Shown here in pieces: positions 32,994-34,203 of a DNA stretch of 34,203 nucleotides. A program made the translations under genes and the position numbers. Numbering within the stretch: the stretch's first letter is position 1; each line of letters starts with the position of its first letter. This DNA is from an uncultured Mycoplasmatota bacterium (lineage in GTDB: Bacteria > Bacillota_I > Bacilli_A > RF39 > UBA660). The stretch covers positions 1-34,203 of the forward strand of contig CANRVY010000019.1 in the NCBI GenBank assembly GCA_947643405.1. The letters are read 5' to 3'. The notes beneath the pieces were generated by a model. That model was not told the DNA's origin. It was given only the letters and a program-made list of their open reading frames with translations, and did not search any database.

Positions 32994-33307
32994 AAATTTT
33001 CCTCCTCTATAAATTTATTTACTGATGCAGCAAAAGTTATCCAACTGCTTTTTAGTTCTTCTGTTCTTTCTTTTCCTAATACTGTTATATGATAATACTT
33101 TCTAGGCGGTCCTTCTGTTGATTCAACTAAATATGTTTCAAAATATCCTTCATTTGTGAGACGTTTTAATAATGGATAGATAGTTCCCTCATTTACATCA
33201 ATTATTTTGCAAACTTGAGCAACTAATTCATATCCATAAATATCTTTTTTTGCTACTGATAACAAAACAATTAATTCTAATACTCCCTTTTTAAATTGTG
33301 TATTCAT
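32990..33307 (-). CDS. PadR-family transcriptional regulator
   Basis: 105 residues, the short PadR form. Winged helix with L-I-V-L-L-S-V-A, I-Y-G-Y-E-L-V-A-Q, G-T-I-Y-P-L-L-K-R-L and the wing R-K-Y-Y-H-I-T-V-L-G, ending in a short helix for dimerisation. GAGGTGAGAT sits just before the ATG. PadR proteins commonly repress their own operon; a promoter overlapped by an inverted repeat lies directly upstream, and the DUF1700 membrane protein is the co-regulated target. Its stop is TGA, in the ATGA overlap. Confidence 0.95.
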   Translation of the reverse strand: MNTQFKKGVLELIVLLSVAKKDIYGYELVAQVCKIIDVNEGTIYPLLKRLTNEGYFETYLVESTEGPPRKYYHITVLGKERTEELKSSWITFAASVNKFIEEENL

Positions 33308-33323
33308 ATCTCACCTCATCTAC

Positions 33324-33355
33324 ATTGTATAATAACTACTTGGCATTGTCAAGTA
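33324..33355 (-). promoter_or_regulatory. Promoter and putative PadR operator
   Basis: On the minus strand TTGACA (33352-33347), 17 bases, TACAAT (33329-33324). The inverted repeat TACTTG-ACAATGC-CAAGTA (33355-33337) overlaps the -35, where a repressor would block RNA polymerase. The start codon follows 16 bases after the -10. Confidence 0.7.
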
Positions 33356-33377
33356 CTGATAAAAAAAGAATAGCAAA

Positions 33378-33405
33378 TCATATATTTTTTCTCATTGTAT
33401 ATACT
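33378..33405 (+). promoter_or_regulatory. Possible SigE-type promoter of sigK
   Basis: TCATATA (33378-33384), 13 bases, TATATACT (33398-33405) matches kmATAww and, at 6 of 8 positions, CATACAmT. B. subtilis sigK is transcribed by SigE; spacing here is one base shorter than usual. A very A/T-rich background weakens the case. Confidence 0.4.
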
Positions 33406-33423
33406 TTATTTAGGAGTGATTAG

Positions 33424-34122
33424 ATGTTTAATTTTTTTAAGAAGTTATTAAAAGACCTACACTTTTTTACAGCTGCCTATTCCAATAATGTATTTCCGGA
33501 TCCACTTTCAAAAGAAGAAGAAGATTATTATGTTGAACAAGCAAAATTAGGAAATGCAGAAGCTAGAAATAAACTAATTGAGCATAATTTAAGATTGGTA
33601 GCACATATCGTAAAAAAATATGATCATCGAAATGAAGATATGGATGATTTAATCAGTATTGGTACAATTGGCCTTATTAAGGGAGTAGATAGTTACTCTT
33701 ATAAACATGGTACTAGAATTACAACTTATTGTGCTAGATGTATTGAAAACGAAATCTTAATGCACTTTAGAAGTGATAAAAAAAATACCAAAAATGTTAG
33801 TATTAATGATTCTGTTGGATTTGATAAAGATGGAAATGAAATTACATTATTAGATATTTTAAAAGCACCTAAACCTGATTTTGCTTTAGATTTACATTTA
33901 AAAAATAATATTAAGCTTCTCCATCAATATTTTGATATTTTGACAGAGCGAGAAAAAGAAATTATTATAAAACGATATGGATTAAATAATGAAGATGCAA
34001 TTACTCAAAAGGAAATTGCAAAAAAACTTGGAATTTCTAGAAGTTATGTTTCTAGAATTGAAAAAAGAGCACTCACTAAAATGCTCCATGAATTTATCAA
34101 AAATAAAAATAATAGTGATTAA
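33424..34122 (+). CDS. sigK: RNA polymerase sigma factor SigK (mother-cell sporulation sigma)
   Basis: 232 residues. The N-terminal stretch with F-P-D-P-L-S-K-E-E-E and then E-A-R-N-K-L-I-E-H-N-L-R-L-V-A-H-I-V-K-K, E-D-M-D-D-L-I-S-I-G-T-I-G-L-I-K-G (region 2), Y-C-A-R-C-I-E-N-E-I-L-M-H and the region-4 end G-I-S-R-S-Y-V-S-R-I-E-K-R-A closely follow SigK. Residues 1-20 (F-K-K-L-L-K-D-L-H-F-F) are a hydrophobic/amphipathic pro-sequence like the one removed from pro-SigK in B. subtilis. The gene is continuous, with no skin-type interruption. Start ATG at 33424 with AGGAG 7 bases upstream. SigK drives late coat genes such as cotD. Confidence 0.95.
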   Translation: MFNFFKKLLKDLHFFTAAYSNNVFPDPLSKEEEDYYVEQAKLGNAEARNKLIEHNLRLVAHIVKKYDHRNEDMDDLISIGTIGLIKGVDSYSYKHGTRITTYCARCIENEILMHFRSDKKNTKNVSINDSVGFDKDGNEITLLDILKAPKPDFALDLHLKNNIKLLHQYFDILTEREKEIIIKRYGLNNEDAITQKEIAKKLGISRSYVSRIEKRALTKMLHEFIKNKNNSD

Positions 34123-34147
34123 AAAAAGAGCCATGCTCTTTTTATTT
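34119..34147. terminator. Bidirectional terminator between sigK and the partial gene at the window end
   Basis: AAAGAGC and GCTCTTT form a 7-bp stem around CAT, with T on the plus strand side and A on the other, so it works in both directions. It begins at the sigK stop. Confidence 0.75.
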
Positions 34148-34203
34148 ACATTTATATCCAGATCCTTCTAAAGCTTTTTTAACATCATCATATTTAGCAT
34201 TAT
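34142..34203 (-). CDS. C-terminal end of an unidentified gene (rest outside window)
   Basis: On the minus strand the last 19 codons read N-A-K-Y-D-D-V-K-K-A-L-E-G-S-G-Y-K-C-K, then TAA, directly at the sigK terminator. The placement beside a terminator and the helical, charged sequence make a real gene likely. Nothing about function can be said. Confidence 0.5.
   Translation of the reverse strand, partial: NAKYDDVKKALEGSGYKCK

Overview
The window is very AT-rich, with short intergenic gaps, strong Shine-Dalgarno sites (AAAGGAG, AGGTG), TTGnnn-N17-TATAAT promoters, a T-box, and endospore genes (an intact sigK, a sigF-like gene and a CotD-like coat protein). This points to an endospore-forming, low-GC Bacillota, probably an uncultured gut lineage of Bacilli/Erysipelotrichia type. 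The gut inference rests on an M60 (mucinase-type) peptidase, a cohesin/dockerin pair and collagen-like and glycine-rich surface proteins. Taxonomy cannot be fixed further from the sequence alone. No rRNA, tRNA or CRISPR array was seen.

Layout. 1-1144 (minus): a surface protein cut by the window edge, ending here in collagen-like G-x-T triplets. 1243-3787 (minus): a three-gene operon of unknown function; the first protein ends in a RelE/HigB-like segment and the second resembles a small helix-turn-helix protein. 3937-5423 (minus): two zinc-ribbon membrane proteins. 5494-5751 (minus): CotD-like coat protein. 5824-11395 (minus): a secretion cluster, ftsY-ylxM-(HerA-like ATPase)-ffh-(DUF2207-like membrane protein). 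11522-13207 (plus): RNase J. 13204-14145 (minus): an NrnA-like DHH/DHHA1 phosphoesterase interrupted by one in-frame UGA. 14292-15380 (plus): a family 2 glycosyltransferase with TPR-like repeats. 15660-21558 (minus): a two-gene operon for a giant secreted M60 metallopeptidase with an N-terminal dockerin, followed after one base by a membrane-anchored protein with a cohesin-like domain. 21723-25253 (minus): T-box, HD hydrolase, valS. 25261-27174 (minus): glycine-rich protein with a pilin-like N-terminus. 27243-27980 (minus): yceD-rpmF. 28015-29090 (minus): spoIIAA-like and sigF-like genes with no spoIIAB between them. 29109-30278 (minus): a secreted or membrane protein of unknown role. 30341-31636: an insertion bounded by about 50-bp inverted repeats and holding two decayed, converging IS3-type transposase remnants. 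31635-33355 (minus): padR-DUF1700 with a likely autoregulatory operator. 33424-34122 (plus): sigK. 34142-34203 (minus): the last codons of another gene.

How the genes fit together. FtsY and Ffh form the SRP targeting pathway that would feed the many exported proteins here. The M60 enzyme has a signal peptide but no visible anchor, while its operon partner has a cohesin-like domain and a C-terminal membrane helix. The simplest reading is a minimal two-protein, Ca2+-dependent display device for a mucin-type glycoprotein peptidase. The spore genes show an altered forespore switch: the SpoIIAA homologue lacks the phosphorylatable Ser and the kinase/anti-sigma gene is absent from its usual place.
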